A stretch of 32,795 bases of DNA from positions 1-32,795 of the forward strand of contig JAUZQJ010000089.1 in NCBI GenBank assembly GCA_030951045.1. The letters run 5' to 3'. Source of the DNA: Mariprofundus sp. (GTDB lineage Bacteria; Pseudomonadota; Zetaproteobacteria; Mariprofundales; Mariprofundaceae). Positions 13,332 to 21,809 of this stretch are shown here, piece by piece (within the stretch, counting starts at the first letter, position 1; every line of letters starts with the position of its first letter). The notes under the pieces were generated by a model. The model was given only the letters and a program-made list of their open reading frames with translations. It was not told the origin of the DNA and did not search any database. Both the position numbers and the translations under genes were made by a program.

Positions 13332-14861
13332 TTATGCCAGTTTATCGTCCGCAATGTGGTAGCGCGGGTCTTCTTTAATATTCACTTCAACCAAATCACC
13401 AGCCGTTGTAAGCAACTTGGTACACTCAGGGCTCAAGTGGATCAGATGCAGGTTCTTGCCGGCGATTTTGTAGCGTTCAGCCAGATTATCGATGGCTTCA
13501 ATTGCGGAGTGATCTGCAATACGGGATAGAGCGCAATCGATATAGACCTCTTCAGGGTCAGAATCAGGATCGAACAGGTTGCCGAAGTTATGTGCTGAGG
13601 CGAAAAAGAGCGGGCCATGCACTTTGTGGGTGCGTGAACCATCGGTATGATCTTCTGTAGTGACATAGATATGGCGAGCCTGCTTCCATGCAAATACCAG
13701 TGCAGTTGCAATCACACCAACAATTACAGCAGTGGCCAGATCAGTAACAACAGTAACGGCTGCAACCAGCACTCCTACAAATGAATCTTCACGCGGTACT
13801 TTTTTGAGCAGGTTAAAACTGCCCCATTCAAACGTACCAATGACTACCATAAACATTAGCCCGACCAGTGCGGCAACGGGCACCAGAGCAATCAAATCAG
13901 ATGCGAACATGATAAATATAAGTAGAAATAGTGAAGCTGCGATGCCGGAGAGGTTACGCAGGCCACCGGATGATACATTGATCATGGTTTGCCCGATCAT
14001 GGCACAACCACCCATGCCACCGAAGAAACCGTTGATGGTGTTGGCCAAGCCTTGCCCGATGGATACGCGGTTGCCCTGTCCGCGGCTATTGGTCATTTCA
14101 TCCACAACGGTCATGGTCAGAAGCGATTCAATCAGACCAACGCCGGCGAGGATGGCTGCATATGGTAAAATGATATAGAGCGTTTCAAGCGTAAACGGTA
14201 CGTCAGGGATATGAAACGATGGGAACCCACCACTGATATCAGCAATATCGCCAACGGATTTGGTATCCAGACCACCAAAAATAACGATCAGACTGATGGT
14301 GATAATTGCTGCAAGCCCGGCAGGGATCGCGCGGGTAATCTTTGGCAGGAAGTACATAATAGCCATTGTTAATGTGACCAGTCCAAGCATGGTGAATAGC
14401 GGGTTGCCACCTAACCAGTGCATGATGCCATCGGCACCTTCAGCTTTAAAATGATCCATTTGGGCTAGAAAAATAACGATAGCCAGGCCGTTTACGAAGC
14501 CGAGCATGACGGGGTATGGAACCATGCGAATATATTTACCGAACCTGGCGGCACCAAACATCATTTGAAAAACACCGGTCAATACAATGGTGATAAAGAG
14601 ATATTCAACACCATGCTGAGCAACCAGCGCAACCATGACAACAGCCATTGCACCTGTAGCACCGGAAATCATGCCCGGACGACCGCCTACAATCGACGTA
14701 ACCAAACCCATCATAAAAGCGCCATACAAGCCTACCAGTGGGTTGACACCGGCGACAAAGGCAAAGGCAACTGCTTCCGGTACCAAAGCAAAAGCAACGG
14801 TCAGACCGGAAAGGATATCATCCTTGGTCTTGGCGGCGTGGTTATAGTAAAGCTCGAACAT
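13332..14861 (-). CDS. SulP family inorganic anion transporter with C-terminal STAS domain
   Basis: A 509-residue transporter. The membrane part (about 1-400) has the SulP first-helix motif DILSGLTVAFALVPEAVAFA, the GQGLANTINGFFGG and GGCAMIGQT segments, and about ten or more hydrophobic helices. The C-terminal STAS domain (about 420-509) contains SRIADHSAIEAIDNLAERY, the region matching the phosphorylated serine loop of anti-sigma antagonists. SulP proteins move sulfate, bicarbonate or dicarboxylates; which one here cannot be read from sequence. ATG at 14861 is preceded by AGGAG at good spacing. The frame runs 23 codons further upstream, but that part lacks family features. It is divergent from hemD across 134 nt. 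Confidence 0.88.
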   Translation of the reverse strand: MFELYYNHAAKTKDDILSGLTVAFALVPEAVAFAFVAGVNPLVGLYGAFMMGLVTSIVGGRPGMISGATGAMAVVMVALVAQHGVEYLFITIVLTGVFQMMFGAARFGKYIRMVPYPVMLGFVNGLAIVIFLAQMDHFKAEGADGIMHWLGGNPLFTMLGLVTLTMAIMYFLPKITRAIPAGLAAIITISLIVIFGGLDTKSVGDIADISGGFPSFHIPDVPFTLETLYIILPYAAILAGVGLIESLLTMTVVDEMTNSRGQGNRVSIGQGLANTINGFFGGMGGCAMIGQTMINVSSGGLRNLSGIAASLFLLIFIMFASDLIALVPVAALVGLMFMVVIGTFEWGSFNLLKKVPREDSFVGVLVAAVTVVTDLATAVIVGVIATALVFAWKQARHIYVTTEDHTDGSRTHKVHGPLFFASAHNFGNLFDPDSDPEEVYIDCALSRIADHSAIEAIDNLAERYKIAGKNLHLIHLSPECTKLLTTAGDLVEVNIKEDPRYHIADDKLA

Positions 14862-14995
14862 GGGGACTCCTAGTCTCTCTTGGGCGCGGCATGCTAGAGC
14901 AGGGGGTGTGTAGCGCAAGACGTTAAGCATCTCTGGAAACTTCTATCAGCTATTTGGCATAGAACTCGATCATCAGTTGCTGCATCATTGCATGC

Positions 14996-15760
14996 ATGAG
15001 CTCTCGACTTTTGGAACATAAGCGGATTCTACTGACGCGATCTGAAGAGCATCTGCAAGTTCTCGATAAGATGCTCTGTGCAAGAGGCGCAGTGGCTGTA
15101 CATTTCCCATGTCTGCAGATTGAGGTGTTATCCGATGCTGTGATGCAAGCCGCTGCATCTATATCAGAGGTTAGTGACGTGGTATTCACGAGTGCTAATG
15201 GTGTGCACGCGCTAGCCAGTCAGGATTTGCCACTTACCACACTGCTGCAAGGCAGGCGGGTTGCAGCAGTGGGCAAAAAAACTGCTGCGGCATTGCGGGA
15301 TTTTGGTGTGCGTGCCGACATTATGCCAGAACTTGAATCACAGGGTGGTTTGATTGCAGCGTATGCACAGTGCGGGTTGCCGCATTCACTGCTATTTGTA
15401 CGCGCTGAAGAGGGGTGTGATGCCTTAAGTGAAGCATTACGCAGCCAGGCTGTACCGGTGCATATGGCACTGCTCTATCGAACTATCTGCCCACTGGATG
15501 ATGCATCCGATATTATTCACAGCGTAGCGAGCAATCAAATTGATGCAGTGCTACTTGGCAGCCCTAAAACGGCCCTGCATTACATTGAACGTCTTGGATC
15601 TGTTGGGCTTGCAGATAAGCCGGTGGTTGTGGTGATCTCCGAATCTATGGCCATTGCTGTGCGCAATATGGGCCTGAGCGTGCAGGTTGTAGCCAAACAC
15701 GCTAGTTTCGAGGCTATGCTTGATGCGTTAGCCGAGTATTTTGAAAGCCATAAAATTTGA
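14996..15760 (+). CDS. hemD: Uroporphyrinogen-III synthase
   Basis: A 254-residue protein of typical HemD length. HemD closes and inverts ring D of hydroxymethylbilane to give uroporphyrinogen III, the branch point to haem, sirohaem and cobalamin. The family is weakly conserved, but the N-terminal KRILLTRSEEHLQVLDKML, the VVFTSANGVHAL motif (about 62-73), AVGKKTAAALRDFGV (about 90-104) and the mirrored VLLGSPKTALHYI segment fit it well. hemB follows after 12 nt. hemC, usually just before hemD, is absent; sulP lies upstream on the other strand. No clear ribosome site precedes the ATG, so the start is the least certain part. A 6-bp inverted repeat (14941-14946/14959-14964) lies upstream. Confidence 0.88.
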   Translation: MSSRLLEHKRILLTRSEEHLQVLDKMLCARGAVAVHFPCLQIEVLSDAVMQAAASISEVSDVVFTSANGVHALASQDLPLTTLLQGRRVAAVGKKTAAALRDFGVRADIMPELESQGGLIAAYAQCGLPHSLLFVRAEEGCDALSEALRSQAVPVHMALLYRTICPLDDASDIIHSVASNQIDAVLLGSPKTALHYIERLGSVGLADKPVVVVISESMAIAVRNMGLSVQVVAKHASFEAMLDALAEYFESHKI

Positions 15761-15772
15761 TGGAGTTTTAAT

Positions 15773-16771
15773 ATGTCCCTACCTGATTTAGCCATTCGTT
15801 CACGTCGATTGCGTGGCAATGCCACCATACGTCGCATGGTGCGCGAAACGCATCTGTCGGTAGCAGACCTGATTTATCCTCTGTTCGTTGATGAGGCCAT
15901 CAGTGAAGCGATTGAAGTGGTGAGTATGCCGGGTGTTAAACGCATTCCACTCTCTGATGTTGGAAAGGTGGTTCAAGAAGTAGAAGCGTTGGGTATTCCC
16001 GGTGTCATTCTGTTTGGCATTCCGACGGAGAAGGATGCCATCGGTTCTTCCGGATGGGATGATCATGGTATTGTGCAGGAGGCCATTCGTGCAGCCAAAA
16101 CTGCTGCCCCTGATATGTGCGTGATTGCCGATACATGTTTTTGTGAATATACCGACCATGGTCACTGCGGTGTACTGTGCGGCGAAGAAGTGGATAACGA
16201 TGCCACGCTGCTTAATCTGCAAAAAGAAGCGGTCTCTTATGCTAAAGCCGGTGTCGATATCGTTGCGCCATCAGGTATGATGGATGGTATGATTGGCGCG
16301 ATTCGATCTGCTTTGGATGCGGCAGGGTTTACCGAATTGCCGATTATGTCGTATGCGGTTAAATATGCGTCGGGTTATTTTGGTCCATTCCGTGATGCGG
16401 CTGATTCAGCCCCGAGTTTTGGTGACCGATCCACCTATCAGATGGACCCGGCCAACCGTCGGGAAGCCTTGAAAGAGGCTGAGCAGGATGTGAAAGAGGG
16501 CGCTGATATGTTGATGGTGAAGCCTGCCCTGGCCTATATGGATATTATTCGCGAAGTGAAGGATGCGACACAGCTGCCGATGGCCGTGTATAATGTGTCG
16601 GGTGAATATGCTATGGTGAAGGCGGCGGCAGCCAATGGTTGGATTGATGAGAAGCGTGTGGTGCTGGAAACGATGTTGAGCTTCAAACGTGCTGGTGCTG
16701 ATTTGATCCTGACCTATCACGCGCTTGATGTGGCGCGTTGGTTGCAGGAAGATGAGCTGAATAGAGGTTGA
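15773..16771 (+). CDS. hemB: Delta-aminolevulinic acid dehydratase (porphobilinogen synthase)
   Basis: A 332-residue enzyme, the usual length, that condenses two 5-aminolevulinate molecules to porphobilinogen in the cytosol. The cysteine cluster for catalytic zinc is intact ([16 protein letters not shown]; Cys122, Cys124, Cys132), so this is the zinc-type rather than the magnesium-only enzyme. The two active-site lysines are Lys197 (in [15 protein letters not shown]) and Lys250 (in [14 protein letters not shown]), the latter forming the Schiff base. GGAG at about 15761-15764, just after the hemD stop, serves the ATG. The product reaches HemD through HemC, which must be encoded elsewhere. Confidence 0.98.
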   Translation: MSLPDLAIRSRRLRGNATIRRMVRETHLSVADLIYPLFVDEAISEAIEVVSMPGVKRIPLSDVGKVVQEVEALGIPGVILFGIPTEKDAIGSSGWDDHGIVQEAIRAAKTAAPDMCVIADTCFCEYTDHGHCGVLCGEEVDNDATLLNLQKEAVSYAKAGVDIVAPSGMMDGMIGAIRSALDAAGFTELPIMSYAVKYASGYFGPFRDAADSAPSFGDRSTYQMDPANRREALKEAEQDVKEGADMLMVKPALAYMDIIREVKDATQLPMAVYNVSGEYAMVKAAAANGWIDEKRVVLETMLSFKRAGADLILTYHALDVARWLQEDELNRG

Positions 16772-16776
16772 TCCTG

Positions 16777-17928
16777 ATGAGTGATAAGGTGGAGAATACG
16801 ATCGATAAGAAAGCTGCTGATGATGCATCGATTGAAGCTGTGATTGCTGAAAGCGCCAGTGCTGAGTCATCAGATAAACAGAAGAAAACAAGCAAAGCAA
16901 CAAGCAAGAAAGGCTCAAATACGGGCGTATATATTGTCGCCTTTATTCTGCTTATTGCAGCTATTCTTGGTGGCTTAAAGCTGACCGGGCAGTTGCAACC
17001 ACTGTATGCATCACTTATCTCAAGCATAGCGACAGAGTCAGCAGTCGTAGTGGAACCGGCCGAAAGGCTTGTGCCTCAGGCGGTTATTCCTCAGGCCGAT
17101 ACGCTGAATACTTCAGCTCAAGTAGAATATAGTCAGCCGATGACATCCGTTGTGCCATCCGACGTGCCGTCTGATGTGCAAAATGAGCCTGCCGATGTAG
17201 CGCCGGATGAAATGGCAGCAGCGATCCCTGCCGTGGCGGATGCTGCGATAAATGAATTGTTGCTTAGCATCGATAGTTTGCGAAGCACATTGAGCCAGTT
17301 GGAAGAATCGCAACAAACATTACAACAGCGTTTGCTTGAACAACAGCGCATGAACAGACAGGTGCGTTTACGTTGGATTGCAGATTCAGATAGTCGTTTA
17401 GCTCAGATGCAGTTGGCTTGGGAAGAGATTTCTTTACTGCCGGGTTTGAATGAACAGCAGCGTCAGCAAGCTGTGGAGATGCATACATTGGCCCGAGCCA
17501 ATGTGCTGCGATTGCATCAATGGCAAGGTAGCTTAAAAAAATGGGCAGAGGTTTTATCAACACCAGTGCATGAAAATGTATTGCCAACTCCTGAGCAGCC
17601 ATGGCTGGCCTGGATTGTCGGCCAATTCCAGTTGCGACATGCGCCTTCGCAAGAGGCCAGAAGACTGTCTGATTTGCGAGGGCGTTTGCTTGATTCTGCT
17701 CGTCAGCTGACATTGCAAGCATGGCCTGATCAAAGCGCATGGCAGCGTTTGCATGCCGAACTGTTATTGCAGATTAAATCAATGCAGGCTGGTGATGCAA
17801 AAGTTGAAATTGGTTTACCTGTTGACTTTGAAGGCATACAGATTGATATCAACACCTTACGAGAAACAGCTCGGCAATGGGCGAGTGATGTTGAACAGAG
17901 CAATGTGCAGCAAGGAGGTATGTTATGA
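16777..17928 (+). CDS. hemX: HemX-like membrane protein (uroporphyrinogen-III C-methyltransferase-like annotation)
   Basis: A 383-residue protein with a lysine/serine-rich cytosolic N-terminus (1-48), one transmembrane helix (about 51-70), a Pro/Val/Asp-rich linker with a repeated PSDV unit, and a coiled-coil, Gln/Leu-rich periplasmic part (about 150-250). This is the HemX architecture. The family is often labelled a methyltransferase but lacks the SAM-binding motifs, and its role is not settled. ATG 16777 is chosen: GAGG at 16764-16767 is well spaced, whereas a TTG at 16768 in the same frame would overlap the hemB stop. The gene overlaps hemY by four bases and lies in the hemD-hemB transcription unit. 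Confidence 0.8.
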   Translation: MSDKVENTIDKKAADDASIEAVIAESASAESSDKQKKTSKATSKKGSNTGVYIVAFILLIAAILGGLKLTGQLQPLYASLISSIATESAVVVEPAERLVPQAVIPQADTLNTSAQVEYSQPMTSVVPSDVPSDVQNEPADVAPDEMAAAIPAVADAAINELLLSIDSLRSTLSQLEESQQTLQQRLLEQQRMNRQVRLRWIADSDSRLAQMQLAWEEISLLPGLNEQQRQQAVEMHTLARANVLRLHQWQGSLKKWAEVLSTPVHENVLPTPEQPWLAWIVGQFQLRHAPSQEARRLSDLRGRLLDSARQLTLQAWPDQSAWQRLHAELLLQIKSMQAGDAKVEIGLPVDFEGIQIDINTLRETARQWASDVEQSNVQQGGML

Positions 17929-19073
17929 GACTGGTACTGACTCTCCTTGTTGTTCTGGCAATCAGCATTGCACTGATTGTGTTCCCTGATATTGCCGATC
18001 AGGCACTGCGTGTCGAAGCTTTTGGCTGGGTGTTTGAAACACGACAAGGGGCATTTATTGTAGCCTTTCTATTGTTGTTGTTCGTGCTCTGGTTGATGCG
18101 TAGTTTGATTGCAGCACTGTTTGCAGGCCCGGGCATGGCCTGGCGCTCACTGCGTATGGGCAGTCGTAAACGGCGCGAAAAAAACCTTAAAGAAGCGCTG
18201 GCACAATGTTTGGATCAACGCGGTGATTCTGGTCTTAAAGCTTTTAAGCGCAGTCGTGGTGTGCTGCCTGACTGGAGCGATGAGTTGCTACGCACGATGG
18301 TGACACCGGCGCATCGATTACCCTCGCCTGCGGAACAGCAGAATCAGGAACCACTAAGTACTGTGTTGGCAGCGCGGATCGCCACCGATCCACATGCTGA
18401 GCCAAAATTGGATCTGGATGTGCGCAAAGCGCACCTGGATGCATGGCTGGTGGCACATCCCGCCGCACCATTAGCTGTGAGCCGAAGGTCTGATTTAGCT
18501 GAAGAAGATGGTGAATGGTTGTATTGCACCGAACTACTTGAGGCTGAATTAAAACATGGCCAAAGGCCTGCTACGCAGGTGCATCCGCGTTTGGTGCATG
18601 CCTATCTTGAGCTAACCAAGCAGGAACCGAAAAATGCCACACTCTTTTTGAGAAAGGCATATCAGTTGCAGCCTGAAAATGAGGAAGTGTTGCTGGCTTA
18701 TGGGCGTAGCCTGGTTGCTGGCGATGATGCGAAAACTGCGCAGCGCTTGTGGTCGGGTCATCTGGAACGCATCAGCAGTGATGCCATTGCAGCAGCGTTG
18801 TTGGAGTTACTGCGTGGCGATGCCATGCATGCATATCGTAAGCTTGAAAATAAAAAAGCGAGTGCTATGAATCATGCCCAACGCTGGTTACGTGCTGAAT
18901 TGGCTCATGCCGCTCATCTTGATGGGCTGGCATTTGAACAGATGCAGGCGCTGGCAGATGAAACCGGCAGTAAATCGGCATGGCAGAGTCTTGGAGTGTG
19001 GTATCAGGCTGCGAAAAAATATGAACAGGCAGCGACCTGTTTGAGAGCCGCTTGTGAGGTCAAAGCCTCTTAA
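17925..19073 (+). CDS. hemY: HemY-like inner-membrane TPR protein
   Basis: A 382-residue protein with two N-terminal hydrophobic helices (about 2-20 and 43-66), the HemY_N arrangement, followed by a basic stretch (KRREKN) and a helical repeat region resembling tetratricopeptide repeats (about 85-375). Its function in haem synthesis is unproven; it is named from its place in hem operons and must not be confused with the HemY protoporphyrinogen oxidase of Bacillus. The ribosome site AAGGAGGT at 17912-17919 is the best in the region. The ATGA overlap with hemX indicates coupling. It ends one base short of the convergent nadE, with no terminator between. Confidence 0.85.
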   Translation: MRLVLTLLVVLAISIALIVFPDIADQALRVEAFGWVFETRQGAFIVAFLLLLFVLWLMRSLIAALFAGPGMAWRSLRMGSRKRREKNLKEALAQCLDQRGDSGLKAFKRSRGVLPDWSDELLRTMVTPAHRLPSPAEQQNQEPLSTVLAARIATDPHAEPKLDLDVRKAHLDAWLVAHPAAPLAVSRRSDLAEEDGEWLYCTELLEAELKHGQRPATQVHPRLVHAYLELTKQEPKNATLFLRKAYQLQPENEEVLLAYGRSLVAGDDAKTAQRLWSGHLERISSDAIAAALLELLRGDAMHAYRKLENKKASAMNHAQRWLRAELAHAAHLDGLAFEQMQALADETGSKSAWQSLGVWYQAAKKYEQAATCLRAACEVKAS

Positions 19074-19074
19074 T

Positions 19075-20679
19075 CTATTCCCAAAAACCGTGGGTGATGG
19101 GGTAACGCCGATCGCGGCCAAAGGCGCGTTCGGTAATTTTTACACCGGGGGCAGCCTGGCGACGTTTATATTCGGCTAGTTGTAGAAGTCGTATAATGCG
19201 TTTTACTTCCGCTTTGTCATAACCACGTGCAGCAATGGCATCTACACTTAAACGTTCTTCGATATTGGCGCTGAGAATCGCATCGAGCACATCATAATCG
19301 GGCAAGGAATCGGAATCTTTCTGATCCGGACGCAATTCGGCTGATGGTGGTTTGTTGATGGTGTTGGCCGGAATGATCTCCTGATTGCGGTTAATCCAGC
19401 GGCACAGAGCAAACACATCTGTTTTGTACACATCTTTGAGTACAGCAAAGCCACCAACCATGTCGCCATACAGGGTGGCATAACCGACTGCCATCTCTGA
19501 TTTATTACCCGTGGTGAGCACCATGCGTCCTGTCTTGTTGGATATGGCCATAAGTAATACGCCACGCATGCGGGCCTGAATATTTTCCTCGGTGATATCG
19601 GGTGCTGATTTCCCCCAGGCGGCAAAGGAGTTTGCCAGCGTGGCTTCTACCGATGTAACACTATCAGCAATAGGCAAGGTGATGGATGCTATGCCAAGAT
19701 TAGTGACCAGTGCTTCTGCATCTGCAATAGAGTGATCACTGGAATAGCGGGATGGCAGCAATACACCGAGTACATTGGCTGCACCCAGTGCTTCTACCGC
19801 AATCACCGCCGTTAAGGCGGAATCAATGCCGCCGGATAGGCCAATCACTACCTGTTTACAGCCATTACGCAGTACGTAATCGGCGACACCCATGACCAAT
19901 GCTTGGTGAATTTGCTGCATGGGTTCTGGCAATGGAGTGATATCACTGGTGCCAACCGCCTCAAGATCGACGATTTTCAGGCATGGCTCAAACAGTGGCG
20001 CGCGCATGAGTAAATTACCCAACGCATCCACCACATGAGAGCCGCCATCAAAGACAATCTCATCCTGACCGCCAACAGGATTCACATAAACCACGGGAGT
20101 TGAAAACGCTTGGGCCCGGCGTTGCACCAGGGCTTCGCGATCTGCCTGTTTACCAACATGGAAGGGAGAGGCGTTTAGATTAAGCCAGACATCACATGCA
20201 ATATCGGCTTGTTTGGCGGCGAGTTCATCACTCCACAGGTCTTCGCATACGCTGATGCCAATATGCCAAGCATTCACCTTAAAGCTGCATGTCTCACCAT
20301 TTCCAGGCTCAAAATATCTACGTTCGTCAAATACACCATAATTGGGCAGACATTGTTTATCATAGATGCCGATGATCTTGCCATATTGGGCTAGAAATAC
20401 GCTATTTCTAAGATGGTTACCATCTTGACGCGGGGCACCGAAAACTACGCAGCTATTATGACTGGCGGAGACCACTGCATGGATCGCACGCACTACAAGA
20501 TCCATGAAAGCCGGGCGTTGTAGTAGATCTTCAGGTGGATAGCCGGTGATGACTAATTCTGGTAGTACGAGTAGGTCACAAAGCCCAGCTTCTGCTTTGG
20601 CCATGGCCTCGTGTATCAGTTTTACATTGCCGTTAAGATCACCAACTCGTGGTGCGATTTGCGCCAGTAATATCTTCAT
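19075..20679 (-). CDS. nadE: Glutamine-dependent NAD+ synthetase
   Basis: A 534-residue fusion of a nitrilase-type glutaminase (about 1-245) and an NAD+ synthetase ATP-pyrophosphatase domain (about 255-534). It amidates nicotinic acid adenine dinucleotide to NAD+, using ammonia from glutamine. The glutaminase triad is visible as Glu41 (LPELVITGYPPED), Lys108 (YDKQCLPNYGVFDE) and Cys145 (SVCEDLW). The synthetase P-loop SGGIDS is at 282-287, with TTGNKSEMAVGY and GDMVGGFAVLKDVYKT further on. The ATG overlaps the queA stop by four bases, so the two are co-translated. It is convergent with hemY, one base apart. Confidence 0.96.
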   Translation of the reverse strand: MKILLAQIAPRVGDLNGNVKLIHEAMAKAEAGLCDLLVLPELVITGYPPEDLLQRPAFMDLVVRAIHAVVSASHNSCVVFGAPRQDGNHLRNSVFLAQYGKIIGIYDKQCLPNYGVFDERRYFEPGNGETCSFKVNAWHIGISVCEDLWSDELAAKQADIACDVWLNLNASPFHVGKQADREALVQRRAQAFSTPVVYVNPVGGQDEIVFDGGSHVVDALGNLLMRAPLFEPCLKIVDLEAVGTSDITPLPEPMQQIHQALVMGVADYVLRNGCKQVVIGLSGGIDSALTAVIAVEALGAANVLGVLLPSRYSSDHSIADAEALVTNLGIASITLPIADSVTSVEATLANSFAAWGKSAPDITEENIQARMRGVLLMAISNKTGRMVLTTGNKSEMAVGYATLYGDMVGGFAVLKDVYKTDVFALCRWINRNQEIIPANTINKPPSAELRPDQKDSDSLPDYDVLDAILSANIEERLSVDAIAARGYDKAEVKRIIRLLQLAEYKRRQAAPGVKITERAFGRDRRYPITHGFWE

Positions 20680-21704
20680 GCGCTTTCTAATCGAGGTACA
20701 AACATGGCATCTCCGTAGGAGTAGAAACGGTAATCATGCGCTTTGGCATGTTCATAGGCCGCCAGTACACGATCCTGACCTGCCAGTGCTGCAACCAGCA
20801 TAATGAGGGTTGATTTGGGCAGGTGAAAGTTGGTTAATAAGGCGTCCACCATCTGGAAATGGTACCCCGGATATATGAATATGGAAGTTCTGGCAGCACC
20901 TGCCTGCAGCATGCCGTGTTGGCTGGCGGCCTCCAATGTTCTCAGGCTGGTGGTGCCAACAGCTACAATGCGCTTGCCGTCTGCTTTGGCTTGATTGATT
21001 GTTTTCGCTGTTTCTGCGGGCACGATGTATGCCTCTTCGTGCATGATATGTTCGTTCAAGCTATCGACCTGTACCGGTTGAAAGGTGCCGGGGCCAACAT
21101 GCAGCGTGAGATGTACAAATTCGGCACCTGCTTGCTGCATCGCAGCCATTAATGCTGTGGTCAGGTGTAGTCCGGCAGTTGGCGCAGCTACAGCACCGGA
21201 GTGACGTGCAAAAACGGTTTGATAGCGCGCTTTATCCTCTTCAGTGTCAGGGCGATTGATATATGGCGGAAGCGGCATATGGCCATGTGTTTCAATAGCT
21301 GTGCCTACATCTTCGGCGATTAACTGTACTTCAATCTGTTTGCCATCACGGCGCAACACTTTGGCTGAGAAATCATCACTGAAGTGAATGATGGTATCGG
21401 GTTTCAATGGTTTATTGCACTTGCCCCAGGCCAGCCAGCAGTTGTCAGCCCCTGTTGGCTCAAGAAGCAAGACTTCTACTTTGCCGCCGCTGAGCTTTGT
21501 GCCGGTTAATCGGGCAGGAATAACCTTCGTATCATTTAATACCCAGACATCACCGGGCTGAACCAGACCTGCTAAATCGGCAATGTGCGCATCGATGCAT
21601 GCGTTGTCGGTTAGGCAAAGCAGGCGTGAAGCATCACGTTGCTTTAACGGTTGCTTGGCTATCAGGTGTTCGGGTAATTCAAAATTAAAATCGCTGACTT
21701 GCAT
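20676..21704 (-). CDS. queA: S-adenosylmethionine:tRNA ribosyltransferase-isomerase
   Basis: A 342-residue enzyme, close to the 340-356 typical of QueA. It transfers and isomerises the ribosyl part of SAM onto 7-aminomethyl-7-deazaguanine in tRNA, the penultimate step to queuosine at the wobble base of NAY/GUN-type tRNAs. Family segments seen include FELPEHLIAKQPL near the start, DVWVLNDTKVIPARL, AVAAPTAGLHLT, HVGPGTFQPVQVD and TNFHLPKSTLIMLV. ATG 21704 gives the family N-terminus MQVSDFNFELP. The frame continues 23 codons upstream into the perfect inverted repeat, which is not plausible coding sequence. No strong ribosome site is visible. Confidence 0.95.
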   Translation of the reverse strand: MQVSDFNFELPEHLIAKQPLKQRDASRLLCLTDNACIDAHIADLAGLVQPGDVWVLNDTKVIPARLTGTKLSGGKVEVLLLEPTGADNCWLAWGKCNKPLKPDTIIHFSDDFSAKVLRRDGKQIEVQLIAEDVGTAIETHGHMPLPPYINRPDTEEDKARYQTVFARHSGAVAAPTAGLHLTTALMAAMQQAGAEFVHLTLHVGPGTFQPVQVDSLNEHIMHEEAYIVPAETAKTINQAKADGKRIVAVGTTSLRTLEAASQHGMLQAGAARTSIFIYPGYHFQMVDALLTNFHLPKSTLIMLVAALAGQDRVLAAYEHAKAHDYRFYSYGDAMFVPRLESA

Positions 21705-21729
21705 GGTTGCGCAGCCTATCGTGAGCCAT

Positions 21730-21785
21730 AGTACACAGTCCATGTTGTATTGACGTATGCACCAATACAACATGGACTGTGTACT
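21730..21785. repeat. Perfect 23-bp inverted repeat between the PAS kinase gene and queA
   Basis: Arm 21730-21752 is the exact reverse complement of 21763-21785, with a 10-nt centre (21753-21762). It begins 24 nt after the stop of the upstream kinase gene and ends 26 nt before the queA start; both genes are on the minus strand. Neither side carries a T-run, so it is not a standard intrinsic terminator. It could be a REP/MITE-like element, a large operator, or a U-tract-free transcription stop. The repeat is certain; the role is unknown. Confidence 0.95.
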
Positions 21786-21809
21786 CAGCCAATGGGCACT
21801 TTGTTTTGT

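Noticed and set aside
13732-14178. 148-codon plus-strand open frame over sulP
   Set aside because: Shadow of the SulP membrane region; Thr/Pro/Ser-rich product with no recognisable domain.
16406-16918. 170-codon minus-strand open frame over hemB/hemX
   Set aside because: Antisense shadow of conserved hemB sequence with low-complexity Gln/His/Ser content and no family likeness.
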